Made by a program: the position numbers and the translations under genes. A DNA stretch of 64,000 bases from Pseudonocardia kunmingensis (GTDB lineage: Bacteria > Actinomycetota > Actinomycetes > Mycobacteriales > Pseudonocardiaceae). Below the pieces are notes generated by a model. The model did not search any database. It was not told where the DNA came from and saw only the letters and a program-made list of their open reading frames with translations. Below are positions 8,179 to 16,041 of the stretch, one piece after another (position 1 is the stretch's first letter; each line of letters starts with the position of its first letter). Location: the NCBI RefSeq assembly GCF_006716445.1, contig NZ_VFPA01000007.1:248001-312000 (forward strand), written 5' to 3'.

Positions 8179-9551
8179 ACGCCGGCGAACGCGGCGCGCG
8201 GGTGCGCGGCCGGCGCGGGCCGCAGGTACACGACGTAGGTGACCACGACGCACACCGCGTAGAACGCGAGGAACGACCAGAACGCCGGGTCGCCGGAGCC
8301 GGCGGTGAGGAACGCCTGGCGGAACGCGAGGTTGATGAACAGCCCGCCCAGCGCGCCGACGGCCCCGGCGATGCCGATCACCGCGCCGGAGATGCGGCGG
8401 GCGCGCAGCAGCTGCTCCTGCTCGTCGGCGCCGCCGGCGATCGCGACCCTGGCCTGGCCGCGGAAGATCGCCGGGATCATCTTGTAGGTCGAGCCGTTGC
8501 CGAGCCCGGTGAGCGCGAACAGCACCACGAACCCGGTGGTGAACAGGGCGAGCGAGTCGACGGCCGACGCCGCGATCACCACGAGGGTGGCCACGCCCAT
8601 CGCGAGGAAGTTCCAGAACGTCACCCGCGCCCCGCCGAAGCTGTCCGCGAGCTTCCCTCCGTAGGGCCGGATCAGCGAGCCGAGCAGCGGGCCGATGAAC
8701 GTGACGGCCGCGGCCTCCAGCGGCGTGCGCCCGAACTGGTTCTGCAGCACCAGCCCGAACGCGAAGCTGTAGCCGATGAACGAGCCGAAGGTGCCGATGT
8801 AGAGGAAGGACATCACCCAGGTCTGGGGCTCGCGGACCGACTCGCGGAATGCGCCCGTGTCGTTGCGGACCGACGACAGGTTGTCCATCGTGATCGCGGC
8901 CAGCACGGCGGCCACCACGATCAGCGGGATGTAGACGCCGAGCAGGATCCGCGGAGCGCCCGTCCCGGCCGTCGCGATGATCAGCAGGCCGACCAGCTGG
9001 ACCACCGGGACGCCGATGTTGCCCCCGCCCGCGTTCAGCCCGAGCGCCCAGCCCTTGCGGGCCTCCGGGAAGAACGCGTTGATGTTCGCCATCGACGAGG
9101 CGAAGTTGCCGCCGCCGACGCCGCCGACGGCCGCGACGAGCACGAACGTCGCGAACGACGTGCCCGGCTGCATCACGAACGCCGCGAGGATCGTCGGCAC
9201 CAGCAGCATCAGCGCGCTGATGATCGTCCAGTTCCGGCCGCCGAAGCGCGCCACGGCGAACGTGTACGGCAGCCGCAGTACCGCCCCGACCAGCGTCGGG
9301 ACCGAGACGAGGACGAACTTCCCGGCCGCGTCGATGCCGTACTCGGGCCCCATGAACAGCACGAGCACCGACCACATCGTCCAGATCGAGAACCCGATGT
9401 GCTCGCAGACGATGGAGAACCACAGGTTGCGGTTCGCGACGCGTCGGCCGGTGCGCTCCCAGAAGCCCTCGTCCTCGGGGTCCCAGTGGTCGATCCAGCG
9501 CCCGCGGAGCAGGGAGCGCGCGGGGGGTGCGTCTGGTGCCGTCGTCGTCAC
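8175..9551 (-). CDS. narK: NarK-type nitrate/nitrite MFS transporter
   Basis: A 458-residue major facilitator of the NNP (nitrate/nitrite porter) family with about 12 membrane helices. The family signature around residues 160-185 is clear (ALGLNAGGGNIGVPVVQL), as is the preceding GGVGGGNFASSMANINAFFP. A soluble N-terminal 40 residues (RGRWIDHWDPEDEGFWERTGRRVANRNL) is typical of actinobacterial NarK. It should import nitrate or exchange nitrate and nitrite at the plasma membrane. Start: GTG at 9551 with AGGAGG upstream. It is the first gene of a two-gene operon with the reductase, and a GlnR-like box lies about 48-85 bases before the start. Confidence 0.92.
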   Translation of the reverse strand: MTTTAPDAPPARSLLRGRWIDHWDPEDEGFWERTGRRVANRNLWFSIVCEHIGFSIWTMWSVLVLFMGPEYGIDAAGKFVLVSVPTLVGAVLRLPYTFAVARFGGRNWTIISALMLLVPTILAAFVMQPGTSFATFVLVAAVGGVGGGNFASSMANINAFFPEARKGWALGLNAGGGNIGVPVVQLVGLLIIATAGTGAPRILLGVYIPLIVVAAVLAAITMDNLSSVRNDTGAFRESVREPQTWVMSFLYIGTFGSFIGYSFAFGLVLQNQFGRTPLEAAAVTFIGPLLGSLIRPYGGKLADSFGGARVTFWNFLAMGVATLVVIAASAVDSLALFTTGFVVLFALTGLGNGSTYKMIPAIFRGQARVAIAGGADEQEQLLRARRISGAVIGIAGAVGALGGLFINLAFRQAFLTAGSGDPAFWSFLAFYAVCVVVTYVVYLRPAPAAHPRAAFAGV

Positions 9552-9598
9552 GCCGGTCCTCCTGGTTCGTCGGTCCGGGGCGACGCTAGGAGGGGCCC

Positions 9599-9636
9599 GT
9601 TACCGGGCTGTCGGTTCGATGTGACGGGGACGAAAA
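9599..9636. promoter_or_regulatory. Candidate GlnR box upstream of the nitrate operon
   Basis: Four 5-mers are spaced exactly six bases apart: GTTAC (9599-9603), GTCGG (9610-9614), GTGAC (9621-9625) and GAAAA (9632-9636). The known actinobacterial GlnR box is gTnAc-n6-GaAAc-n6-gTnAc-n6-GaAAc. Both a-sites match fully; the second b-site matches four of five and the first b-site is poor. The site is 48-85 bases before the narK start codon. GlnR controlling nitrate assimilation genes is established in Amycolatopsis and Streptomyces; use here is inference. Confidence 0.55.
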
Positions 9637-9706
9637 GTGGGCCTCACCGCCGCGGCCCCCGAGGGGTGAGCCCGCGGCGTGATCAGCGGTTCGATGCGCA
9701 CCAGCC

Positions 9707-9755
9707 GACGAACGGCACTCTCGTCGGCTAGGTACCGACGAGAGTGCCGTTCGTC
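9707..9755 (-). repeat. Dispersed 3'-end hairpin repeat, copy 1
   Basis: Two 21-bp arms are perfectly complementary (9707-9727 and 9735-9755) around a 7-base loop. The same element recurs at 20837-20885 and 40144-40192. The asymmetric flank CGCATGACG is on the right here, so this copy reads on the minus strand and begins about ten bases after the stop of the TIGR02569 gene. It could act as a terminator, though there is no T tract, or be a mobile palindrome. Confidence 0.85.
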
Positions 9756-9768
9756 ATGCGAATTCCGC

Positions 9769-10590
9769 TTACAGGAGCGGGCCGATCGCGCCCGCCGCCC
9801 GCTGCAGCCCGGCCAGGGTCTGCGGCGAGGCCTGCGGGTGCTGGGCGTGCAGGGCGACGCGGTGCAGCAGCGCGCGAAGGAGCACCTGCGGCCACTCCTC
9901 GAGGTGCGTCCACCGGTGCGGCAGCGCCTCGTCGGCCCCACCCCACGCCACGGCGTCGACGACGACCACGGCCGCGGCCCACTGCGCAGGCCGCCAGCAC
10001 GGCACGAGGTCGATCAGGGCCGGGACGCCGTGCTCGTCGAACAGGACCGCCCCGAACAGCTCCGGGTGCACCAGCTGCGGGACGAGCTGGATCGGCTTGC
10101 GGAACTCGGCGAGCTGCGCGTAGAGCTCCCCGCCGGTGGCCGGGTCGAGAGCGAGGCGCCGCTCGCCGAAGGCCCCGGCAGCGGAGCGGGTGATCAGGTC
10201 GTCGCGGTCGTCGAGGAGCCGCGGTCGCGAGACCGACGCGGTGGCCGCGTGCAGCCGCACGGACGCCTCGACCACCTCGTCGTAGCGGGGCTCCACGTAG
10301 CCGGGGATGAACCGGCAGGCCGCCCACCCGCCGACGACCCAGCGCCCGTCCGAGGAACGCAACGGGCGCGCGATGTGCACCCCGTCGACCTCGAGGCCGT
10401 CGAGCACGGCGGCGGACCACGCGGCGACGACGTTGTCCGGCACCGGGCGGACGAGGACGTCGCCGCAGTGCCAGGCGCGCCGCCCGGCCCACACGACCGG
10501 GCGGGGTTCGGCGTCGTTCACCCCGAACGCGGTGCGGACGTGCGCGGGCAAGGTGGCCCCGGCGGACGGCAGAACGGGCGCAGCGGTCAC
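9769..10590 (-). CDS. TIGR02569-family protein
   Basis: This 273-residue protein matches the actinobacterial TIGR02569 family, whose function is unknown; parts recall aminoglycoside-phosphotransferase folds. Visible segments include GRRAWHCGDVLVRPVPDN near residue 38, RSSDGRWVVGGWAACRFIPG near residue 80, and VHPELFGAVLFDEHGVPALIDLVPCWRP near residue 175, the last resembling the HGDLxxxNVLxD...xIDxxP region of APH-like folds but without a clear catalytic Asp in HxD form. The GTG at 10590 is supported by homologous starts (VTAAPVLPSAGATLP). It ends next to the hairpin repeat. Confidence 0.8.
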   Translation of the reverse strand: MTAAPVLPSAGATLPAHVRTAFGVNDAEPRPVVWAGRRAWHCGDVLVRPVPDNVVAAWSAAVLDGLEVDGVHIARPLRSSDGRWVVGGWAACRFIPGYVEPRYDEVVEASVRLHAATASVSRPRLLDDRDDLITRSAAGAFGERRLALDPATGGELYAQLAEFRKPIQLVPQLVHPELFGAVLFDEHGVPALIDLVPCWRPAQWAAAVVVVDAVAWGGADEALPHRWTHLEEWPQVLLRALLHRVALHAQHPQASPQTLAGLQRAAGAIGPLL

Positions 10591-10689
10591 GGAACCGCAC
10601 GCTACCTGCGCGCGGGCGGTCTTCCGGGCAGCGACGCGGGGCGCGTCGCGGCACCGCGCGATCGTGCGGTGCACCACCACATGATCACG

Positions 10690-11060
10690 CGCAGTCGCGA
10701 TTCCGGCTGCTCCGCGGCCTGCAGGCCGCCCTCGCGGCGCCCGACCGGACACCGTCGCGCCGGATCGTGCCGGGAACGGCCACCGTTCGCAGTCGCCACC
10801 GGCTCCGCGAACCACGAGCGGCGGCCGACGCCTGCGTCCGGGTCGCCCCGATCCCGCCGGCCGCGCCTCTCGTCGACCCGCCGACGCACGAACGCCTCGC
10901 CGTTGTCGTGGTCCGGGAGGTGCCATGCGGAGCCGTGCAGCCAGAACGAGCGGGCGAGGGCGGCGGGAACGTCGGCACCGCGACCGGCGAGCCGGGCGGC
11001 CGGGAGGTGCGGCTGCGCCACACCGCGCTCGACGTAGGGCGAGGCGGAGCCGTGTTCCCC
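10690..11060 (-). pseudogene. Possible decayed AraC-like regulator fragment
   Basis: One minus-strand frame reads like a protein for about 60 residues (SPYVERGVAQPHL, then ARSFWLHGSAWHLPDHDN and GEAFVRRRVDE) and then loses sense. A second frame further on contains RTVAVPGTIRRDG, which loosely resembles the helix-turn-helix part of AraC-family proteins (RTVxRxF...TG...IRQ). No start codon with ribosome binding site fits, and the frames do not join. I read this as a frameshifted remnant. Family assignment is weak and rests on memory of similar sequences. Confidence 0.3.
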
Positions 11061-11409
11061 CGCCGGACGCCGGGCCGGTGATCGATCCCGGCCGCACGTG
11101 AGAGCGGTATCCGCCACCATCCTGTACTGCTCACGGCGATCAAGGCGGGTTGATCGATCCGAGAGGTACGCCGGCGCGACGGCCGGGACAGTCGTGTACG
11201 TGTCGGACCGATCACAGGGCGGCTGGCAGCCCGCTCGCTGATGCGGTGGCCACGAAGGTCCACCGGGTCGTGCCGCGGCCGCTCCGCGAACCGGTTCGCC
11301 GGCCCACACACCCCGTCGACGGGGTGCCTGCGCCGAATCCGGGTGCGTCGAGGGTGCGTCGGCACGCGGCCCGCTCCTCCCCGGGGGTCCCCGACCGGTA
11401 GGGCGTTGC
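11061..11409. other. Gene-free stretch
   Basis: No convincing coding frame is present. Two short GATCGATCC words (around 11080 and 11150) bracket a run that includes GATCAAGG. A 14-base word, GCGGTGGCCACGAA, at about 11244 also occurs at 49946, which suggests that this stretch belongs to the same repeat neighbourhood as the elements at 11.4-12.0 and 50.0-50.4 kb. Confidence 0.4.
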
Positions 11410-11989
11410 GTGGGCGCGCCGTTCCCGGCTCGGGACCAGTTGCCCCACCCCACGTCCAGCCGTCACTCGCAGTCCGCCCGGCGCCGCATCCGTCCCCGGT
11501 GTCGAGGGTGGCCCGGTTGGCAGAACTACCGAGTGACGTGGTCACTCCGGCGGCCGTCCCCGACCGGGCCCCGGCCGGTCCACGACGAGACCGTCCCAGC
11601 CGCGTGCCACTCATCCGGCTGGGTGCCGTTCCCCAACCCCTCCGAAGCGCCCTTGATCAGGGAACCAGGGACCTCAGCCGCACCCACGCGGCGCATGTCC
11701 CGTTTCCGCCGATCAAGAGCGCCTGGACGACCGCGGATAGGTCCGATGATCACCAGCACGAGGTGGAACGGGACCACCGCCAGGTGCGCACCCACCCAGC
11801 AGCAACGATCTCGTCCAGAACAGGCCTGGGCCACGTCGGGAACGGCCGCCACCCAGCCACGACATTCGGCAGTTGCACCAACCCGGCCACCTCGGCGACC
11901 GTCGGGGCCGGACGAATCCGAGGGACTGCGTTGAAGACCCGGGCCAGGGCCGGGGGGCAGTGGCCTCGAGCCGGGAACGGCGCGCCCAC
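11410..11989. mobile_element. MITE-like element with 23-bp perfect terminal inverted repeats
   Basis: The outer 23 bases (11410-11432 and 11967-11989) are exact reverse complements; the left end starts GTGGGCGCGCCGTTCCC. Homology continues inward: 11500-11600 matches the reverse complement of 11800-11900, around words such as CGGCCGTCCCCGACCGGG. The element is thus a large imperfect inverted repeat. I found no transposase and no obvious target-site duplication. The right half is also found at 50051-50386. The function is unknown: a non-autonomous mobile element or a structured RNA locus are both possible. Confidence 0.6.
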
Positions 11990-12007
11990 AGGAGGTTTGC
12001 ATGATCA
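11670..12007 (+). repeat. Dispersed repeat of about 340 bp, copy A1
   Basis: Aligns end to end with 50051-50386, by eye at roughly four positions in five. The last part is nearly exact: 43 identical bases (11956-11998 and 50333-50375), then one mismatch and eight more identical bases. That block contains the 23-bp inverted-repeat end, an AGGAGG Shine-Dalgarno-like word and then ATG ATC A. Single-base gaps between copies change every reading frame, so the repeat is not a conserved protein gene. Confidence 0.75.
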
Positions 12008-12159
12008 TATCGACACCATGTGCCGGGAGCGGGCCCGCAGTGCGCTGATCACGCGCTGACGATTGCTCCGTCCCTTCGGGTGTGGGGGTCGCACCTCGGC
12101 GTGGGCTGCGGAGGCCGTGGGATGCCGCTCGCACCGGTCACACGGCGACCGCTGGCGTG

Positions 12160-15100
12160 CTAGTCGTCGTCCGAGTCGGAGTCCCCGCCGTCGTCCGAGT
12201 CCCCGCCGTCGTCCGAGTCCCCGCCGTCGTCCGAATCCCCGCCATCGTCGGAGTCCCCGCCATCGTCGGAGTCCCCACCGTCGTCGGAGTCCCCACCGTC
12301 GTCGGAGTCCCCACCGTCGTCGGAGTCCCCACCGTCGTCGGAATCCCCGCCATCGTCGGAATCCCCGCCATCGTCCGAGTCCCCGCCATCGTCGGAATCC
12401 CCGCCATCGTCGGAGTCACCGTCATCGGCATCGCCGTCGGAGTCGCCCTTCGCGCGGTCGTCCGAGGAGCGGTCGGAGGACGCCTCGTCGGAGTCTTCGT
12501 CGGAGCTGTCCCCGGAGTCGTCGCCATCGGAGCCCCGCTCGCTGTCGGAGCCCCGCTCACCATCCGAGCCCTCGTCGTCCTCGGTGTCCCTGCTGTCGGC
12601 CTCCCCGCTGTCGGAGTCGCTCCTCCCGGTGTCGTCGCCGTCGTCGGCAGAGTCCCGCTCCTCGGCAGAGTCCCGCTCCTCCGCAGAATCCCGCTCCTCC
12701 GCAGAATCCCGCTCCTCCGCAGAATCCCGCTCCTCCGCAGAATCCCGCTCCTCCGCAGAATCCCGCTCCTCCGCAGAATCCCGCTCCTCCGCAGAATCCC
12801 GCTCCTCCGCAGAATCCCGCTCCTCCGCAGAATCCCGCTCCTCCTTGGAGTCGCGGCTGCCGTCCGACTTCGCGTCGTCGTCCGCTTCCCGGTCGCCGTC
12901 GGAGTCGCGCTCGGCGTCGGAGTCCCGGCCGGAGTCCGAGGAGCCGTCATCGGAGCGGTCGAGCGCCTCCCAGACGGCCGCCTCCACCGCGTCGTCGTCC
13001 CACGACCAGTCACCACCGTCGTCGGCCGACTCGTCATCGGTCGACTCGGCGTCCTCGGAACGGTCGTCGGAGTCCCGGTCCCCGTCGGAGGATTCCTTCC
13101 CGTCGCCGGAGTCCCCGCCCTCTTCCGCGGCGGCCCGCAGCAGGGAACCGATGCCCCACCCGTCGTCGCCGTCGAGCGCGTCGAGGACCGACCGTGCCGC
13201 GTCCTCGTCGGAGTCGCGCGAGTCCGAGCGATCGCCGTCGGACGCGTCGTCGCGACCGGGGCCGCGCTCACCCGCGTCGTCACGATCACGGCTGCGGGCA
13301 TCGTCGTCACGGTCGGCGCTCCGCGCGTCCTCCCGCTCCGTCGCGCTGTCGCTCCCGTCCCCGGACGCGCTCTCGTCCTTGCGGTCGTCCGTGCCGCCGC
13401 CGTCGTCGGAGTCGCGGTCGGCGTCACCACCGGTGGGGTCACGATCGGAGTCGCGGTCGCCGGACAGCACGCCGTCGACGACCTCGGTCACCCCGGTGAG
13501 CACCCCGCCCGATCCCGACGAGGAGGCCCCACCGCGGTCGTCCCGGTCGTCCCCGGGGCCGGAGTCGTCGTCGGAGTCACGGCCCGAGTCGTCATCGGAA
13601 CTGCGGTCGTCGCCGCCCCTGTCGTCGCCGCCCCTCTCGTCGCCGGCCCTGTCGTCGCCGCCCCCGTCGTCGCCGCCCCTGTCGTCACGGCCACCGCGTC
13701 CGTCCCGGTCGTCGCCGTCGTCGTCGCCGTCGCGGGCCCCGGCGTCCTCCCGACCGCCGCCGAGCAGGCCGCCGACCGCGTCGATCACGCCACCGACGGG
13801 CCCGTCGGCTCCGCCACCAGCCTCGGAGCCGGGGCCGCCCTCGGCGCCGCCACGGCCGTCGGAGTCGGCACGGCCACCGGCGTCCGCAGGACCGCCGCCG
13901 TCTCGCTCCTCCTGCCCGCGCCCTGCGGCCTCCCGGTCCTCCTCGCCCTCGTTCCGGCCGGGGCCGGCACCGCCCTCGTCACTGTCCCGGCCGCCGCCGA
14001 GCGCAGCGCCCAGCCCGTCACCGAGCCCGTCGACGACGTCGCCGATCGGCCCGCCCGGCCCGTCGCGCCCGGCGTCGGCGCCACCGGCGTCGGGTCGATC
14101 AGCCCCGGGTCCCCGGTCCGGCGCCCCGCCCTGCTGGTCGTCCCCGGACGGTCCGGCGGCCTCGCCTGCGTCCTCACCGGGCTCGGAGCCCGGCGCGCCG
14201 CGCGCGTCGCCATCCGCATCGCCGTCCGCTTCGCCATCCGTGTCGCCGTCCGCATCGCCGTCCGCGGGCCCCGCGCCCCCGCCCCGCAGGGCCTCGTCGA
14301 TCGGGCCGAGGACGTCGCCGAGCGGGCCGTCGCCGCGTTGCGGCTCGGGATCGCCGCCGTCGGCGAGCACCGACGGACCGTCCGGCTCGTCGCCGTCGGC
14401 GCGCGGGTCGGGCTCGTCGCGGTGCTCCGCGGCCTCCTCGCCGGGGCCACGGGGGTCCGGCGGCGCGCCGTTCGACGTGTCCTGCCGCTCCTGGTCCTCC
14501 GCCTGCTCGTCGCGCGCGAGGACGTCAGGCAGGTCGGGCGGGCCGCCGTGCTCCTCGTCGTCGGAACCGTCACGATCCGACTCGTCCCGGTCCGACTCGT
14601 CCCGGTCCGACTCGTCCCGGTCCGACTCGCCGCCCTCGGGGCGGGACTCCTCCCCGCCCGAGTCCTCGTCGCCCTCGGAACCGTCGCCCTCGGAACCGTC
14701 GCCGTCCGAACCGTCGCCGTCGGAACCGTCGCCGTCCGAACCCCCGCGCTCGACGACCTCGAGGACGCGCTCGCGGACCTCGGCGGTCTCCTCACCGTCG
14801 TCGGGCAGCGGCGTCCGCACCGCGTTCTCGACGCCGCGCTCCAGGTTCTCCAGCTCGGTGCGCCGCGCCTCGCGCTGGCGCAGTCGCAGGTCGCGCTGCT
14901 CGTCGAGCGCGGCGATCTCGGCAGCCTGCTGGGGGGAGCTGGGCGGCTCGACGGGGACGGCGTCGAGCGCCTCCTCGACGGCGCGCAGGTGCCGTTCGGT
15001 GACCTGCAGGTCGGCCCGGACGCGATCGAGGGAGCGGTAGGTGTCGAGCTGGGACTGCAGCGTGGCCTTGCGCCGTTCGAGCAGCGCCTTGCGGGCGTGC

Positions 15101-15696
15101 AGGTCCTCGACCGCGGGCGGCACCTCGGCCCGGCGTTCCTCGGGCAGGCTGGACCAGGCCTGCTCGGTCTGGGCGATCGTGTCGAGCTGCCGGTTGAGCG
15201 AGGTCAGCGTCACCTGGGCGTGGGCGACCCACTCCTGCTCGGCGTCCACCCCCGGGGCGGCCTGGGCGGGCACGGTCGGGGGCACCGGTGCGGACGCGGT
15301 GACGGCGTACCCACCGGCGAAGATGCCGGCCGCGCTCAGCACCGCGATCGTGCGCCTGCGACGGCGCGCATCGCCCGCGGTGCGCCGCTGCCCGAGCCGC
15401 GCCTGCGACTGCGCGTCCGCCCGGAGCGCCTGCAGGCGGGCCCGCTGGAGCCGGGCGCCGTGGGGCACGGACGGCTCCCACGGCTCGTCGGTGGGCTCCA
15501 GGAGCCACGGGAGGGTGGCGGCGAGCCGGGCGTCCTGGTCGGCCTGTGCCGCCGCCCGGCGGGCCTGGCGGGCGGCGGAGCGGTGCGCCGCTGTGCAGTA
15601 CCGGCGCGGCGGCCTGCCCGGCACGTCGCGGATCACTTCCCCGCACCCGGGCAAGGCGCAGCGTCTCGCGTCGTCGTCCACCAAAGCGACCCCCAT
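12160..15696 (-). CDS. Large membrane-anchored Ser/Asp-rich repeat protein with N-terminal zinc-ribbon-like motif
   Basis: I do not recognise this 1,178-residue protein as a named family. The N-terminus has a CxxxxC-x15-CxxxH set (Cys 13, Cys 18, Cys 34, His 38, in CALPGCGEV...RRYCTAAHR) like short zinc ribbons of actinobacterial proteins. A basic run RRRRR precedes one helix at 117-134. Residues 155-295 are charged and probably coiled coil (ALLERRKATLQSQLDTYRSL). The remaining roughly 870 residues are Asp/Ser/Gly/Glu/Arg low complexity, including about 11 RDSAEE units and a C-terminal run of about 13 DSDDGG units. The tail should be disordered, strongly acidic and outside the membrane. I chose ATG 15696 because the zinc-ribbon starts right after it; no good ribosome binding site is visible. 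Confidence 0.75.
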   Translation of the reverse strand: MGVALVDDDARRCALPGCGEVIRDVPGRPPRRYCTAAHRSAARQARRAAAQADQDARLAATLPWLLEPTDEPWEPSVPHGARLQRARLQALRADAQSQARLGQRRTAGDARRRRRTIAVLSAAGIFAGGYAVTASAPVPPTVPAQAAPGVDAEQEWVAHAQVTLTSLNRQLDTIAQTEQAWSSLPEERRAEVPPAVEDLHARKALLERRKATLQSQLDTYRSLDRVRADLQVTERHLRAVEEALDAVPVEPPSSPQQAAEIAALDEQRDLRLRQREARRTELENLERGVENAVRTPLPDDGEETAEVRERVLEVVERGGSDGDGSDGDGSDGDGSEGDGSEGDEDSGGEESRPEGGESDRDESDRDESDRDESDRDGSDDEEHGGPPDLPDVLARDEQAEDQERQDTSNGAPPDPRGPGEEAAEHRDEPDPRADGDEPDGPSVLADGGDPEPQRGDGPLGDVLGPIDEALRGGGAGPADGDADGDTDGEADGDADGDARGAPGSEPGEDAGEAAGPSGDDQQGGAPDRGPGADRPDAGGADAGRDGPGGPIGDVVDGLGDGLGAALGGGRDSDEGGAGPGRNEGEEDREAAGRGQEERDGGGPADAGGRADSDGRGGAEGGPGSEAGGGADGPVGGVIDAVGGLLGGGREDAGARDGDDDGDDRDGRGGRDDRGGDDGGGDDRAGDERGGDDRGGDDRSSDDDSGRDSDDDSGPGDDRDDRGGASSSGSGGVLTGVTEVVDGVLSGDRDSDRDPTGGDADRDSDDGGGTDDRKDESASGDGSDSATEREDARSADRDDDARSRDRDDAGERGPGRDDASDGDRSDSRDSDEDAARSVLDALDGDDGWGIGSLLRAAAEEGGDSGDGKESSDGDRDSDDRSEDAESTDDESADDGGDWSWDDDAVEAAVWEALDRSDDGSSDSGRDSDAERDSDGDREADDDAKSDGSRDSKEERDSAEERDSAEERDSAEERDSAEERDSAEERDSAEERDSAEERDSAEERDSAEERDSAEERDSADDGDDTGRSDSDSGEADSRDTEDDEGSDGERGSDSERGSDGDDSGDSSDEDSDEASSDRSSDDRAKGDSDGDADDGDSDDGGDSDDGGDSDDGGDSDDGGDSDDGGDSDDGGDSDDGGDSDDGGDSDDGGDSDDGGDSDDGGDSDDGGDSDDGGDSDSDDD
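12180..12418. repeat. 18-bp tandem repeat tract encoding about 13 DSDDGG units
   Basis: Near-identical 18-bp units (core TCCCCGCC[GA]TCGTC[GC]GA) run without interruption and encode the acidic C-terminus of the Ser/Asp-rich protein. Variants cluster in runs (CCGCCGTCG, then CCACCGTCG, then CCGCCATCG), the pattern expected from unit duplication by slippage or unequal exchange. Copy number is likely to vary between strains and to be prone to assembly error. Confidence 0.9.
12648..12845. repeat. 18-bp tandem repeat tract encoding about 11 RDSAEE units
   Basis: About eleven copies of an 18-bp unit (TCCTCCGCAGAATCCCGC). Most are identical at the nucleotide level, including the otherwise rare A-ending GCA and GAA codons as read here, which points to recent expansion. 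The first two units differ (GGCAGAG) and the last becomes TTGGAGTCG. Confidence 0.92.
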
Positions 15697-16041
15697 CGCC
15701 GGGTGACGGAAGGCATGCCGGGTCCCGGCGACGCTCCGTCCGGCCACCGTGGTGTGCGCTCGCGCGCACCCCGACACCGCGGGTGCCAGTCCGTCTTGAT
15801 CTTTCCGGGATCGGAACGCTACCGGCCACTCGACCGGGTGTCACTGCTCCGTTCGATCATCATCACGGAGCGTGAAAAGTGACGCTGTGTCATCGGCGCA
15901 ACCTCCGATTGGGCCATCCGTGAGAGCGCTCCCACGCCCGCCCGATCCGTTCTTGCAGATGTACGAGCAGACGCCCGGAACGAACGACGGCGCCCCTTCC
16001 GGTGGTGAGCCGGAAGGGGCGCCGTGTCGGGGAGGTGGGTG
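15697..16041. other. Intergenic region between the Ser/Asp-rich gene and moeZ
   Basis: It should carry the promoter of the Ser/Asp-rich gene on its left side, where I see no clear -10/-35 pair, and it carries the moeZ terminator hairpin on its right side. Short open frames here have no ribosome binding sites or family resemblance. Confidence 0.4.
15988..16024 (-). terminator. Strong hairpin downstream of moeZ
   Basis: A 15-bp perfect stem (15988-16002 with 16010-16024) closes a 7-base loop, 17 bases after the moeZ stop on the minus strand. There is no T tract, as is common for actinobacterial terminators. Confidence 0.8.

Noticed and set aside
11241..12134. Open frames inside the 11.2-12.1 kb repeat region, several beginning Met-Gly-Ala-Pro-Phe-Pro-Ala-Arg
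   Set aside because: The shared start comes from the repeat end sequence. Reading frames shift between copies through single-base gaps, so no protein is conserved.
12082..15882. A plus-strand open frame of more than 1,200 codons (Val/Gly/Pro-rich) opposite the Ser/Asp-rich gene
   Set aside because: It is the mirror of the 18-bp repeats on the real coding strand. It has no ribosome binding site, no recognisable domain and no sensible N-terminus, whereas the minus frame has a zinc-ribbon, membrane helix and coiled coil.
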